Shown piece by piece: positions 49,298 through 62,045 of a stretch of 64,000 nucleotides of DNA. This DNA comes from Trichoplax adhaerens (taxonomy: Eukaryota > Placozoa > Uniplacotomia > Trichoplacea > Trichoplacidae): NCBI RefSeq assembly GCF_000150275.1, contig NW_002060955.1, positions 1,495,225 through 1,559,224 on the forward strand, written 5' to 3'. The notes beneath the pieces are model-generated. The model was not told the DNA's origin. It ran no database searches and saw only the letters and a program-made list of their open reading frames with translations. A program made the translations under genes and the position numbers. Numbering within the stretch: position 1 is the stretch's first letter; each line of letters begins with the position of its first letter.

Positions 49298-52200
49298 TAA
49301 CATTAATGGTACTGTAATACGTTAAAATTACTTTCAATTGCAATGTTGTGAATATTTCAATAAATTATGCACATAGAGTAAAACAGTTGTTATCGATATT
49401 AAGGACTTATACGAATGCTAAAAATTAAGTACGTGTATATCGAAAAATAAATGTTTTCTCACAGTGTTATCATGTTACTGATTTATGAAGCTAGCCCATC
49501 TTAGAGTAAATTAAATAACAAATTAATTATCATTAGCATTTTTTATTTAAATAAATATAAAGACCATCTATACCTTCAAAGATGAACTTAAGGCTTTATT
49601 ACTATTTATCTACTTAATACTCGTATGCTTATGTCCATCAAATACAGTAAACGGCTATTTTTAATTGAAATCGTCACTGGTGGCAGATAATAATGTGTAA
49701 TGCTTCTGTTGTATTTAATTATCAATGAATTACATTCAGTGAATTGAACTTAACTTAAACAGCACTGGCAACCTTTAATATAATTCACAAATTTTTATTA
49801 TTGCCTTATAACTCAAACAATAATATTATTGTCGTCTTTCAAAGGTAGGAAATTAGGGGGGAAACACAAAGTTATTTAGAATTTAGCAAACACTTATAAA
49901 ATCAATTTAAAATTACAATAAGAGCAGAATTACTGCTTCAACCAATCAAACTAGCATCGCAAAATAAGATTTACTCACATTTTTAGCAAAATCCTAATCT
50001 TCACTTTTTATCTTGATCTAAGACTTGAACTACTAATCTACTGAACTATGCCACCTTTTATTTTCTACGCAGAGCTATTAGTGCTATCAGACCATCAAAT
50101 CGCTATTCTAAAGTTTTCTAAATGAAACTAGCAATTAAACACATATGATCAGATAAATTGTACCTTAGATTCCCAACATTACTAAATCTAAAAATGGTAC
50201 TTTTCTACATTATATAATATATAACTAAAAAAGACTAAGACAGACTAACAATCTTAAATTAGGACCCAGATTGAAACGATTGGGTTTACCCTGTATTCAA
50301 TAGCGAAGTAATATTATTTCTATTGTATTTTGTAATCAAAGTTGGCTACAAGTTTTTATCATAACTAAAGTATGAGTATTATACTGGTTAAAAATATCAG
50401 ATAAATTACAATCTAACATCGTGATATTCTTATCGAAATTATACTACAGAATATTCTTAAGTTCTAACCCGAATAAAGGAGTTGCGTTTACAATATGCTA
50501 CGATACTATGTTAAACCTCCTATAGTTAAACCAAATTAAGTTATTTTCAAAGCTACAATACTTATTAAATTAGCAATAAATCTTGAAGAAGAATTCTAAA
50601 AATTAAGCTTCATTACATAAGTATAAAGTCAATGATAGCAAATTAATGTTGGGAAATATTTATTATACCACAGAATGATTATTTATAATTCACATTTACG
50701 ACCATTACTATATACGTACACCGATGAGATTAATGTGCTCTTATAAGCACATTCATGCTGAAAGGAACTCAAATTGATATTGTTGATAACTGTCAACGAC
50801 AATAAATCCGTTATTATCCATTCACTAATCGAAAATCATACGAAATGGAGATAAATATGATAGCATTTAACTGCGTACAATTTTAAAAATAAATAAATAT
50901 TACACATCGATCAACAATATCTTCTAATTAAATAATTTAAAATCAAATAGCTTTACATAGCTTATTTCCTGACAGATGGTCAGCTTGGGTCAGCCATTAA
51001 AATTTATGTTTTTAATTCGTGAATCCAGTTAAGTAAATTTCTTCTTCAAACTAGTACCATTAGCAATACTAGATCTCAGTGTAATAGAAAATCGTATATA
51101 TGTATACATAACGCCTATTATTATATTAACTAATCATAAGAGAAGCTCATAGAATTAATAAGATTTTATTAGGCCATAACTGTAAAACTAAATAGGCGGT
51201 CATTGTCCTATATCAGTTGTTATTTACCCGTATGATGTTAGAGTGCTTCGAGTGCGATATGGAAATTACATTTGCTATATTTGTTATTGATTAAAAAGTG
51301 ATCAGATAGTTGAATTTGTACCAAGATACTTATTTGATTAGATTATTTACTAATCAACAAGATAGGCAAGAAATAATGTTGCTGATGATAATTCCAATGG
51401 CAAAGGACATTTAAGAGCTTAAAGTGTTGATGTATGAGTTAATCTCTATACAAACAAGTGCAGCTAGAGCTATGAAAAAATCTTTGCATTACAGTTTTTA
51501 AATTTCAGGCTACATAAAGTTATAAGTATTCAAGAAAGTTCATTAGACTAATATACTTGGACTCATATAAACTTGTTAGTATTGATTTGTAACAAAACAG
51601 CAGCATCCATTTGCTATATGCATCTTACATATACATGGAAGTTGTCTAACGAAGTGGTGATAGGTAAGCTTTATTACTAGCAGTAGCTAGAACTAGGTAA
51701 TATTTATTACATATTTACCTAGCTTCTGCATATTCTAAGTGTTTTAGAATCGAATCTAATTATTCTTTAATATGTACGAGTTCGTTTGAACGTTTTGTAA
51801 TTCATGAGTTTATCCAGCAATATTCTTCCAAAATTATGATTATTTTATGTGCTATGTTTGCGATATTTGATAGTAAGCAAAAGTGATAGAACGATTATTA
51901 GCTGTTCAATACTCTCAGATATCTTTCTTTCTCAGTAATCTGACGAAACTTAATCCATCAGACCGCGACACTGTTCAGTATAACGTAAAATTTGGTCAGA
52001 CGTTGCAAGGATGTTCCAGAATCTATAACACTTATTGCTACTTCTACGTAAATCTCGTAGCAAAAAATATTATAAATGCAATGCAGCATTATAAGCCTAT
52101 ATTATTTAATTTTTTTGTAGGAAGTCAGATATCTTCAAATTGCAATTATTTACCTATTTTATTGCACATCACTTGTAGAGCCAAAATACGTAGGGGATGA

Positions 52201-54908
52201 TCATGATATCCTGCATACATTTCATTAAGCTTTCAAAATACGTGATATGGCCCATCGTAGAATTAGTAGCAAAGATTCTGCGACAAACACCCACATATTA
52301 ATTGTGAATTATTTTTGTAGTGTAATTGATAGTTAAGCAACACGTAATATCTTATTAATTAATATAATTTTACTTCTGTTTATACAGCCATGACCTCTAT
52401 TTGTCTCTAATTCAGAATTATTAAAATTAGTTAAGAATATACGGTTAACATTAATGTTTGTCATATATGATCAATAGTAAAAATAATTGTTAAAAGTAAT
52501 GCAATATTTATTAAATTATCAATATTTACGAGCCAATTTCGTATAAATGAAGCAAAAACTTGAAGATACAGAGATCATAATGCATAATGATAAATATGAT
52601 TTGTATTCAAGTATAGTTAATTAGAAATTAGATAATGAAATTTATTATTGCATTCATAACACTATCGACATAAATACCCGATTTATAAAGATATATGTAT
52701 AAGTACAATTAAACTATTAATGTCGAAAGAATTATCCATTCTTTATCATGTTAGATATAATACATATTTAATACCTAAAACTTGGCAATTTAACTAGGAT
52801 GAAACAATCAAAAATTACTTGCTTTTCATAATTTCATTTAATTTGTCTATTTTATATAATGGATATAAAGATTAAACAGTCGTTGCAGTTATTTTTCATT
52901 AAATTTTCTACATTCTGCTTCGATAGTTTGAAAATAAAAATTAAGCAATAATCCGATCAATTATAGAACATTTTTCTATTTTTTAATACCTCTACATGTA
53001 GAAGCAATTCAATATTAGGCAAAACAATCTTACATCGATTATACTACATTTTTACCTCCTAAGATAAAAGCTATCTATACTGTATACAAAAACTGCACCA
53101 AACACGAACAATCCTAGCCGTAACCTAACTATTACCGATACTATACGTTAAATAAATGATGCAAAATCTTAATATTGTACATTATCTGTGTCCATAATGT
53201 TGATAGTTGACTACTTACCACAGCCAAATATACTATGCTTAAGATAATTATACTTTACTACTTCAAATTGCAATGATTGTTTTATCCAACTAGAGGAAGT
53301 ACCGTAATAGTTTATGATATAATATGATGTGTTCTTTAATTATAATAAAAGTTATCAAAGAAAAGGCAGCCATAACCTGTTTTATGAATCCAAGTGCTTA
53401 CTTTATTACAATGTATAACAGCACCTCTTGCTAAGTAGATGATATTAAAATCGTCGTAAAGATGTGTAATTGATAAAGGATAACAAATGGACTTTTAAAA
53501 TTGATCGAAAAGTATGTCCTATATGTAATTTGGTAAAAAAATACGGTTAAAGTACAACAGCTTGTTAATTTCAAGAAAGTTGTTATTACAAAGCTGAAAT
53601 TATTAGCATTGTGATATGTTATGCTAAAATTGAAAGCAATTTAAGACGATGTTATTTTCACATACATAAAACTAACTAGATTAAACTATCAGGCTTTAAT
53701 CAGATACATGAATGTTTCGTTTGCAGATTGCATGCTAGTCATCGAAAATTTTAGTCCCATAAAGGTAAGTCTTTCTGAATATGACCTGATAGCGGCTATT
53801 AGCAATACCTGCTACCCAATTTAATTTAAGAATAGTAATTTGGATATCGTTTACTGTTTTAGTAATATTTTGCAATCAGAATGCAAGGCTAAATAAATTC
53901 GACTAGTCACAAGAACGCCGAAGTATTGTTAAAAATTGAGGTAAATAACAAAATAATCAATTGATGTTATAATTAAATTTGCAAGACAATGCCTAATATC
54001 GATAAGTTTACATTACTTTGCTAATAAATCATGCTAATACGGTAGTATCGAAACATCGCCTACCTTTGCATAAAAAAAATTCTATTAGATACAATAGCCA
54101 CACAAAAAATATAGAATATTTTAGTTGTAACTTATTATTACTGATATTAGTTAGAGTGTTATTAATATAATATATAGATCAAATTTTAAGAATTCGCTTA
54201 AAGATTGAATTGAGATTCTTTAATTCTACATTTTAGGTAATTTTTTTCCGAATCTATCAGAATACTATTTTTTTAGTCTCTAATTTATCCGTTACTTACT
54301 AATCAACTAATGCAATACCAGTAGTTTGCATTATTTCTAATTGCTATTCTTTACTAGTCATCCGCACTTATTTATAAGAGAAGCTATAATTTAACATGTT
54401 AACAGTTACCGTAGTAGATACATTAGGGTCATTGAATACGTAGCATTCGTTCATCTCATATTGTTTCATCAAATTGCTTGCGTAAATTAGCTGACCGGAA
54501 GGATGTTAAAAATTTTCGAAAGGCCATTATTAGTGTCTTTGAAAGATAATCAGCAAACAAAGGTCATATATTGTCTATCTGAGTAATTTAAAATTCTGAC
54601 TACAGTAAAGGCAATCTATCGCTAAAGTATAAACGTAGGAATTGTGATCTAGATGAGTCATACACAGGACAAAATTTTGCAATCCACAAAGATCTAACAC
54701 TCTACTGCTGTCTGGAACCCTAACTAATAAACTGGTATTGCTTTCACCAACGGGTGTGTTTAATCTATGTAACTTAATAATATAACTTTATCTAATTTAC
54801 CAACCAGATTAGTATCTAGTTTAAAAGATTAAAATTGAATAATATGGTTTGAGCCTTTTATCATTGAGAACAGTAATTATATACAGAATTTGATATTGAT
54901 TATTAGCG
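49298..54908. other. longest gene-free stretch, free of LTR copies
   Basis: About 5.6 kb between the D-E-B element cluster and the last receptor. Apart from one unassigned frame at 51883-52200 nothing is seen. Absence of the LTR families here contrasts with 44-49 kb. Confidence 0.4.
51883..52200 (+). other. unassigned open frame, about 105 codons
   Basis: A GTG-initiated frame, open only from just after a TAA at 51874. It has no recognisable domain, signal peptide or membrane segment. Longer than most chance frames here but without an ATG start or neighbouring exon signals. It may be an exon fragment or chance. Confidence 0.15.
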
Positions 54909-55946
54909 ATGACTCAAGCGAATCAATCGCTTGCTAATTTTTTTTCGGTGCTTTATGCTTCTGCAGCTATTGCCGTTGTTCCTTTATCGGTTATAGGTTT
55001 GCTAGCTAATTTATTTGTACTTTATATCTTTATCACGGAGAAATTTTTTCGTAAAGTAACCTATCAGTTGATATTAATATCAGCCACGACGGATACAATC
55101 TCATCGATAACCTACATCTGTGTCTATAGTCAAATTGCTGCCAAATCGTTGAATTTAACCTCTGGTACAATCATGTGCAAATGCTTGTTCTTCATTACTA
55201 TGACATCTTATGCGATATCAATTATGAACTTAAGCTTGATCGCCTTAGATCGTTATTTTGCTATTGTAAAACCGTGGGCCAGATTTTATCGTTTGCATCG
55301 GAATCAATTTGTGATGATATGTGAAGTTATCATTTGGATTATGGCAATTATAATCAATTTTCCGTTACTTATCATTGGTAAAGCTTCCCTTCAAGGAACA
55401 GTTATGTGTGATATAACGGAAGTATCGACTCTGCAGTCTGTCTACTTTATTGCTTTTGCCGTACTTTTGTACATCTTGCCGTCGTTTGCCATTAGCATCA
55501 TTTACTGGCGAATTATAGTCCATCAAAAAAATTATGTTCACCCTGGCCATGCACTACAAAATCAACTTAAGGAGATGCAAATGCGTAAAAAGAAATTTAT
55601 TACTGCCTTAATAAGTATTACAACAAGTTATATCTTGACCACTTGGCCATTTTTTGCTACTGCAATAGGAGTTGCTGTAACTCAAAAGACAATATTACAA
55701 ATTCGTGAGAGTAGTTCAGCTGCCTTCTTATTGGCATTCTTTTCCTATCCAGCAACAACAAGTATTACAATTTGGAATCCATTTATTTACTTGAAATTCG
55801 ACTACAACGTTCGAGCAAGCGCAAAAGCTATCTGCCAGCGAGTAGGCATGATATCAGAGCAAAGAGTTCTAAGAATGATGGTTAATGAGGATAAGGAGCA
55901 TCAGAAACTAAGTCGTAATACATCAATGGAATTTATCCGTGCATAA
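54909..55946 (+). CDS. class A (rhodopsin-like) GPCR, intronless, NPxxY type
   Basis: A full-length 345-residue receptor. Sequons are NQS at residue 5 and NLT at residue 82 in ECL1. Helices lie near 21-44, 54-77, 90-116, 132-155, 176-200, 230-257 and 272-296. Landmarks are N34, D62 (in SATTD), C90 with C167, D114-R-Y116 (FAIVKP), W143, P191, T-T-W246-P247 and N290-P-F-I-Y294. ICL3 has HQKNYVHPG followed by a basic MRKKKF run at the cytoplasmic end of TM6. Residue 3.32 is Thr. The C-tail is charged (NEDKEHQK) and ends in a short Ser/Thr patch. The start ATG has a purine at -3 and puts TM1 at the family position. It is the last receptor in the window, 12 kb downstream of its nearest relative at 41.7 kb. 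An antisense frame at 55365-55550 is a shadow. Confidence 0.95.
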   Translation: MTQANQSLANFFSVLYASAAIAVVPLSVIGLLANLFVLYIFITEKFFRKVTYQLILISATTDTISSITYICVYSQIAAKSLNLTSGTIMCKCLFFITMTSYAISIMNLSLIALDRYFAIVKPWARFYRLHRNQFVMICEVIIWIMAIIINFPLLIIGKASLQGTVMCDITEVSTLQSVYFIAFAVLLYILPSFAISIIYWRIIVHQKNYVHPGHALQNQLKEMQMRKKKFITALISITTSYILTTWPFFATAIGVAVTQKTILQIRESSSAAFLLAFFSYPATTSITIWNPFIYLKFDYNVRASAKAICQRVGMISEQRVLRMMVNEDKEHQKLSRNTSMEFIRA

Positions 55947-56837
55947 AATACTAATCGCTTTTGCAATGAAATAATATAGGATTAAAATTTCACAACACGT
56001 TAAAAATTTGAATATTTTTGATTGTAATATATGTTACGGTTCATAGAGCTGTTTTGCCTGTCACGAAATTACAGACTATAGATAATTGTAATGAATGTCT
56101 ATAGAAATTTATCGGTTTATACTGGCTGAATCTTTATAATTATGTACTTCAATCATCCTTTTACTATTTTTACTTGTTTACTACCAAGATGGTTAAATAT
56201 TTAGAAAGTATGATGTGTTTAATAGTATTCAATAACAATATCAAAAGGCCTAAATCTATTTTTTTAGATTAAATATTAATAGTTTTCAATCTACTAGACG
56301 ATCGAAAGGTCATATTGAAAGTAAAATATTTAACAAGCTGCTAGTTTAACTTCTAAGCGCATAAAAGTCATATTTGAAGCTGAAGCCCTGTATCTGATGT
56401 TACGTAAACCTTTGCAGTTTGTGTTTTATAATTCATTCCACAATTTAATGCACATTTTATAATTTTATAACTTATTAGAAAAGTTAAGATTTTACACTAC
56501 TCTATCACGCTAATAAATTTAATTTGGCATTAAAGCCGCAGTGGTCATGGATTTGCATTTTATTACGTATAACATATATTAGTGCTGATGTTGGTATCAT
56601 AGCCATGCACTCTACATAAATGAAAGAGGTTATGTTTGGCTTGCGATAAAAACCGGATATCTTGCAACATAAAATACAAATCTAGGTATGTAAAGCTGCA
56701 GATTAAATCTATCTACGGTTTTAATAGACACTATTATTAGCTTGTTAATAAAGAAACGCATTTACAGCTTTAAAAAAATAGCGTAATTTTTCTAGGTATG
56801 TAAGAACATGATAAATCGATCGCAAAATTTCGAAGCT

Positions 56838-57367
56838 TGTAGAAAATTAGAATCATAATAAATTTCAATACAAATATATCCCATATATAGTTCTACTCTA
56901 GCCTAATAAACGTCAAGAAGGCTTTTAGGAAGAATAATTGATTAATTTGCAGTTGTCTGCTTATAAATTTTCATACCGTTTGTAGCTGTAATCGGCAGAA
57001 CAATATTCTACAATGTCTTACAATGACCTAGGTTAAGCAATAATTTGCATTATACATATTCTACGACGGATGATTTACAATTTATTGCGGCAGTAGCTAC
57101 ACTACTTATACCGATATATTTTCCAATTAGCCACCGTGTGATGAAGTATCCATATTCTAACATACGAAGTACGTATCAATCTTTTTCCTCTAGCATTAAT
57201 TGTTACTCAATACTTTAATCTACATAGTCATCTGTATTCTAACATTGAATTTTTATTTGTAGTATATATTATGAGTAACTAAATATGGCTTACGCTATAT
57301 CGAGTAAGCCAAGCTACTATACATCCTACCAATAATCTGCTATCCAATGCTAAGTTATGTTACTGTA
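56838..57367 (-). mobile_element. solo LTR, diverged family A
   Basis: Aligns with family A throughout (TTCTACTCTAGCC-AATA, AATCGGCA, GACTA...CATAGTCATCTGTA-TCTA) but is strongly diverged. Begins TGTAG, ends CTGTA, flanked by AAGCT at 56833-56837 and 57368-57372. The final CA has become TA. Confidence 0.75.
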
Positions 57368-57372
57368 AAGCT

Positions 57373-57677
57373 TGGATTTTATAACCCCTTAGGTTCGCAA
57401 TCGTTTAACTCAAAGTTTGAATTATTAAAATTGAGCAAATCTCTAACATGACACAAGATCAGGTAAACGCCGTGTTTAACCTAAAAAGTATTCGTTTATT
57501 AATGGAACGCTTAATAAGAGAAGGATACACTTTTCTTCCCTCATAATAATAGTCGAAAGTAACTAAGATAAACCAGATAAGGTGCGACTTAGTCTCCATG
57601 ATAACAATTCCATATTACCGAACAGTTACATTAAAATATTACACAAAAATATCTCCTAATATAGCTATCTACAGCTC
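57373..57677 (-). repeat. repeat F, copy 2, left part
   Basis: Homologous to the first part of 37337-37800 and interrupted at 57678 by element M; the remainder resumes at 58297-58440. Confidence 0.55.
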
Positions 57678-58296
57678 TGTTGCGAGCTAGGAATAGCCCT
57701 AATTTGCAACGAGGATTGAGAGGGTGATATCTATCCTTTACTACTGTTATTTGGAATACCAGACAATTGTTATTCCAAAGCAGATAGGATTTAACACAGG
57801 GAGACCTTCAAGACTTACTAGAAAATCACAATCTAATTTATTGTTGGTGGACTCGCCGTTTATATAGGTTCCTACCTAAAGCCGGTTTAGCTACACAAGT
57901 CACCTCGTCTATCAGAAATTAGCCTAATTAATACCCTACAGAGATTCTATCTGTACAGATTAGATACAGCCTAATCCTATTAAATTTACGGTAACGGTAT
58001 TAAAACAATCAATGCTTATTAATTGTTTAACAGATACATATATAGCTATCCTACTAAGACATTTCCTTGAACTAAGGAATTTTACTATGAAGCGTAACAA
58101 CCTTCGAGGCGATAGATATAATCCAGTTTAGCAGTTGGCAATTGCTGTTTTAGTTTATGTAATTCTAAGTTAAGGATATCAACCGTTATACATTAAAATT
58201 ACAATTAAGGAGACCGTAAAACATTTCTGAGGTACAAATATATAAAGAATGTAACATAGAAATAATGTATATGTCACGAAGATTGCTTTCGTGACA
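57678..58296 (-). mobile_element. LTR-like element M inserted in repeat F
   Basis: Runs TGTTGCGAGC to TTTCGTGACA. In sense it has TATATAAACGG (minus strand, about 57860-57870) and an AATAAA just downstream. Its U3 end (58272-58296) is an almost perfect palindrome with arms TGTCACGAA and TTCGTGACA. Flanks AGCTC and CGCAC match at three of five bases. The uninterrupted F copy supports it being an insertion. Confidence 0.6.
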
Positions 58297-58440
58297 CGCA
58301 CATAATATGAATAGTATAAGTCAACCTTTTCATCATCAGTAATCATGATTTTACCTTATAAGCATAGCAGACTATTCATTTTCTTAATGCAACCGTACTT
58401 CAATTACTACTGTAATTAGCTGAAACTAGTAGAGTTACGA
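58297..58440 (-). repeat. repeat F, copy 2, right part
   Basis: Continuation of repeat F after element M (TCATCATCAGTAATCATGA, CCGTACTTCAATTACTACTG). Confidence 0.5.
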
Positions 58441-58604
58441 AGATCTATCGTTAATCGATCACTGAAAAAACTAACTTATTGTCATAATTTATGAAAACAT
58501 ATCGCCAACAATGTGATCTACGGAAAGATTTCTGAAGCCGATTTTAGCTAAACTAAGTGTCGCGATATTATAATTGTCGTGACGCAAAAATAAAATCAGA
58601 TTAT

Positions 58605-58842
58605 GTTAAAGTATAGTGATAGTATATATTTTGTGTTAAGATATTGTGATAACTACTATTTGCATTAAAATATATTGAAAATAGATATCTTGTTAACGAT
58701 ATTGTGATAATTGATATCTGGTATTAAAGTACAGTGATTGTGGATTTCTTGTGTTTGGATATTGCGATAATTCATATTTAGCTTTAAAGTTTAGTAAAAA
58801 TGGGCATTTTGTCTTAAGGTATTATTAAAATTGATGCTGTGG
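58605..58842. repeat. minisatellite, four units of about 60 bp
   Basis: Units begin at 58605, 58664, 58723 and 58783, each (A/G/T)TTAAA-TA---TGA--GT... followed by TTGTG-T-GATATTGTGATAA and a TGATAT-TG ending. The fourth unit is the most diverged. Not related to the LTR families. Confidence 0.7.
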
Positions 58843-59344
58843 ATATGTAATCTATTTGTAAATTTCAGAAAGTATATAATGATACTGTAAAATAAATGGA
58901 CAAAAAGTAAGAAATTTCTTAATTTATCTACATAACTTGCATTACTACATTTTTGTAGACTATGCTGCGGTAGAGAATGGGGGATTAGGGAGCTATCTAC
59001 AAAGTACATTAAAGTTATTTGAGTAGAAGCACCTAGCCTTGCGGTTGCTGATAGTATATACAGTGGCCATAAGACATAAGTAGAAGAACAGTGTAAGTTT
59101 ACATAGTTAAAGATTTCTTGTATTGCCATGGTGCTTGTGATATGCAGCGATACAAAATAGAGAATATTACATATTATTAAAAGCGCTATCAGCTACCTTA
59201 TAATTTATGTGAGTCATTTTTGCTACAATTTAGTCAGTTTCATTGCATAATATATTAGTTTTTAGATAACATCTACTTTTTGCTACTCCCCAAGTATTAA
59301 AAGGTCAATTGTGATATATTACTGGTTTTAAACTCGTGACCGAA

Positions 59345-59894
59345 TGTAATGTAACTTAGTATTGTGATTGTAGACTGTTAGCCATGTCTAGTATAATGTA
59401 CGGTAGATATTTATCCTAAGAGATATTTGGTAGCTGTAACTATAGACTGTAGTGGTAGAGACTCTATGCTAGAGTACAGATGACTATATATAGTAAGCTG
59501 TTGAGTTACTAATATGGCTATAGGTAAAAATAGAACTGTAAATCATATATTAGGATATGGTTAATTCATTGTACTTTGGCTGGTGTGAATAATGTCTACG
59601 TAAGTACTGTAGTCGTATCCATATTGGATTAGTGATGGTCCGCAGTAGAATAGTCTTACTAAGAATAATTTAACTATGTGTAAAATAAGGTATAAGGTTG
59701 CCATGCGGATTGTAGCTGCGAATGCTACGGAAAGTATAAAAGCATGCAACTTTAGATTATTCTGTTAGTTCGTTCTAGAAGTCTTTAGAAGTAGTATTCG
59801 GTTAGAGTAGAGCTGTGTAGTTAATCTTTGTATAAGATTCAATAAAGCCTTTATTTTTCTAAAATTTGGAATTTCGTGATTGGTATATATCACA
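59345..59894 (+). mobile_element. solo LTR, family A
   Basis: 550 bp, TGTAATGTAAC...ATATCACA. TATAAAAG at 59735-59742, AATAAA at 59841-59846 and about 48 bp to the end give a textbook U3-R-U5 layout. Flanks CCGAA and CCAAA differ by one G/A transition. The 62-codon minus-strand frame (59561-59749) is antisense to U3. Confidence 0.82.
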
Positions 59895-59899
59895 CCAAA

Positions 59900-62040
59900 T
59901 TACTGATGAAAAATTTACCGATCAAATCGGCTGCGCTGACTTAAAAACGATATAGAACCGTACAAGCGATTATACGGAATGACGTTATTTTAGCAGCACC
60001 GCTTTCGGTAAAGTTAATCAGTAAATTACATAAAAACTTGGTCAGATTCCTAACTGTAGAATATGAATGTAATAATTTTTCACTTCAAGATATCAAACAT
60101 GCCTAAATTTCCTCTCTCAATAAACAATCAATGAAAATTTTACTAAAAAAAGCATAAAACAGAGCAATGTCGAAGTGACAGAGATGATCAATTAGTAAAT
60201 TTATAATTATATTAAATTCTTTGAATCGGCCCTCATATCATTTTCAACCAATACTCCAACTGCAAACGATTTAAATTAAGCAGATACGACGTTGTTCATA
60301 AACTAGATCATAACAAAACTTCTTCTGCTACTCTACTGAAGGTTTAAAATGACACGAAAAATTTATAAGAGCAAATTTTGCTATTGTTTCTATGTCGATT
60401 TAAGATACCATATCATAGTAATAATAGTTCTCCTAGGCGGTTGAAACTTCTAACAACAATAACAAAAGTTTATCAAAATCAAAGACTAAAAATTAGCTTA
60501 CTTGCTTAAGTGCGATAATACCTAACTTGTTTACAACATAACGATTTTGAACCCAATTCTTAGATTTTCGGAACATCACTTAAACCTACAAGGCTTAGTA
60601 TGGGAACAAATTTCTGTAATTGATATTCCCTTCCTGGAAGCTGAAAACAATATGTCTTAATAATTAAAAAAATCAATTGTACAGATCTAAAATTATTACT
60701 TTAACTATCCAACATTTATCATTTTTTTATTAAGTTACGTTTTATTTACAGCTGCACGATATGTCGATGCGCTCTAACATCTTTCTAACAAATTCTCTAA
60801 GCAGTGCTAACGTATGCTATTTCTAATCTACAGATGAACAGTGTAATGGTCTGGAATAAAATTTAGTACACAATTAATAATCAGCTATACCAATTCGTCA
60901 TAGATTTCTCAATATCATGTAAAAACGGAAGCAATACTATAATTGCCTAAAGTGCTGTGAAACTAGCTATCCAGTTAACTACAGTATCCAATAAACTATT
61001 TATGATTATTATTTGCTGTTTTTCAACCGAATACTGTTGGTAAGTTTTATTCCAGTTGAAATCCGCTTAAAATATAGCGCTGACCTGTCTATTTATCGCT
61101 CAGATGGTCGCATAATAGTTGCATTTCTTTGTAAAGTAAAAGTGATGCTTCCATCTTTAAATGTCCAAAATTTATATTAATATGGTAGTTCCTCACGATA
61201 TGACGGAGCTGAAATTATTCTCTAAGTATGCAATAATTCTTTTCTATTCTAGATTTATTCGATTACCGCAAATTAATGATTATATAATGCAATGTAATTC
61301 ATGACTAGTAGTCCATGAAACCCTCCTAATATATTATGCCTATATTGAGGTCGATCCTAAAAATTAGATATCTTCAACATATGTATAATAATTGTTATTA
61401 TGGCTGGCGATAACCTTTTATGTAGAGATATAGTACAGAAATAAAATTTACCTTTTGAATGAGAAAATAATAGGGATGATAACAAAATAATAACCGACAA
61501 ATTTTTTGGTTAGAGTATTCATAAAAAAATTTGGAAATGGAATCAATTACTCTTATCAGTAAATAAGTTAAGGGAACAAAACCTGTATTTCGTTAATAAG
61601 AACGGTAAGATAAATTAATATCATTCACTAAGGTTATAATTAAGGAAGTTTTATACATCACATACACATAAGATGTCCATGTTCTATAAAATAAGGAAGA
61701 TTTTATACCACTAATACATTTTAAGTGCATAATATGAGCGAATAGATAGTAATTCTATTTAAACAAAGCAAAGTCAACCAACATTTACAGTAAAGTTGAG
61801 GGTAAGTCGCTTATTTCTTAGCTCAATTACAGCTTGTATCGTCAGCACAGAAATCCTATTTCTGCCTTCTAATCAAATCGTAAATATGCCGGTAGATTGC
61901 TAACCAAAATTGTTTTCAAGAATGTTTAAATAATATATCACAATTAAGTAGCTGCTAAAAAAATATTAAACAACCTAAGGTGAAAGCTGTCGAATAAGTT
62001 CCAAAATAACATTAAAATCTAAATACGTGTGATAGTATTA
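59900..62040. other. gene-free, nothing recognised
   Basis: AT-rich spacer between the family A and family B LTRs, without coding frames or identified repeats. Confidence 0.4.
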
Positions 62041-62045
62041 TATAC

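Noticed and set aside
49990-50060. Minus-strand stretch resembling tRNA internal promoter boxes (GTTCAAGTCT)
   Set aside because: The putative A and B boxes are too close and no T-stem or acceptor stem can be paired; not a tRNA.
21494-55946. Receptors as opsins (lysine-less placozoan opsins are known)
   Set aside because: No Lys at 7.43 and no other opsin-specific motif; only general class A features are shared.
58791-59129. 112-codon minus-strand frame with an ATG
   Set aside because: Overlaps the last unit of the minisatellite and has no recognisable domain. A single chance frame of this length is plausible in 64 kb.
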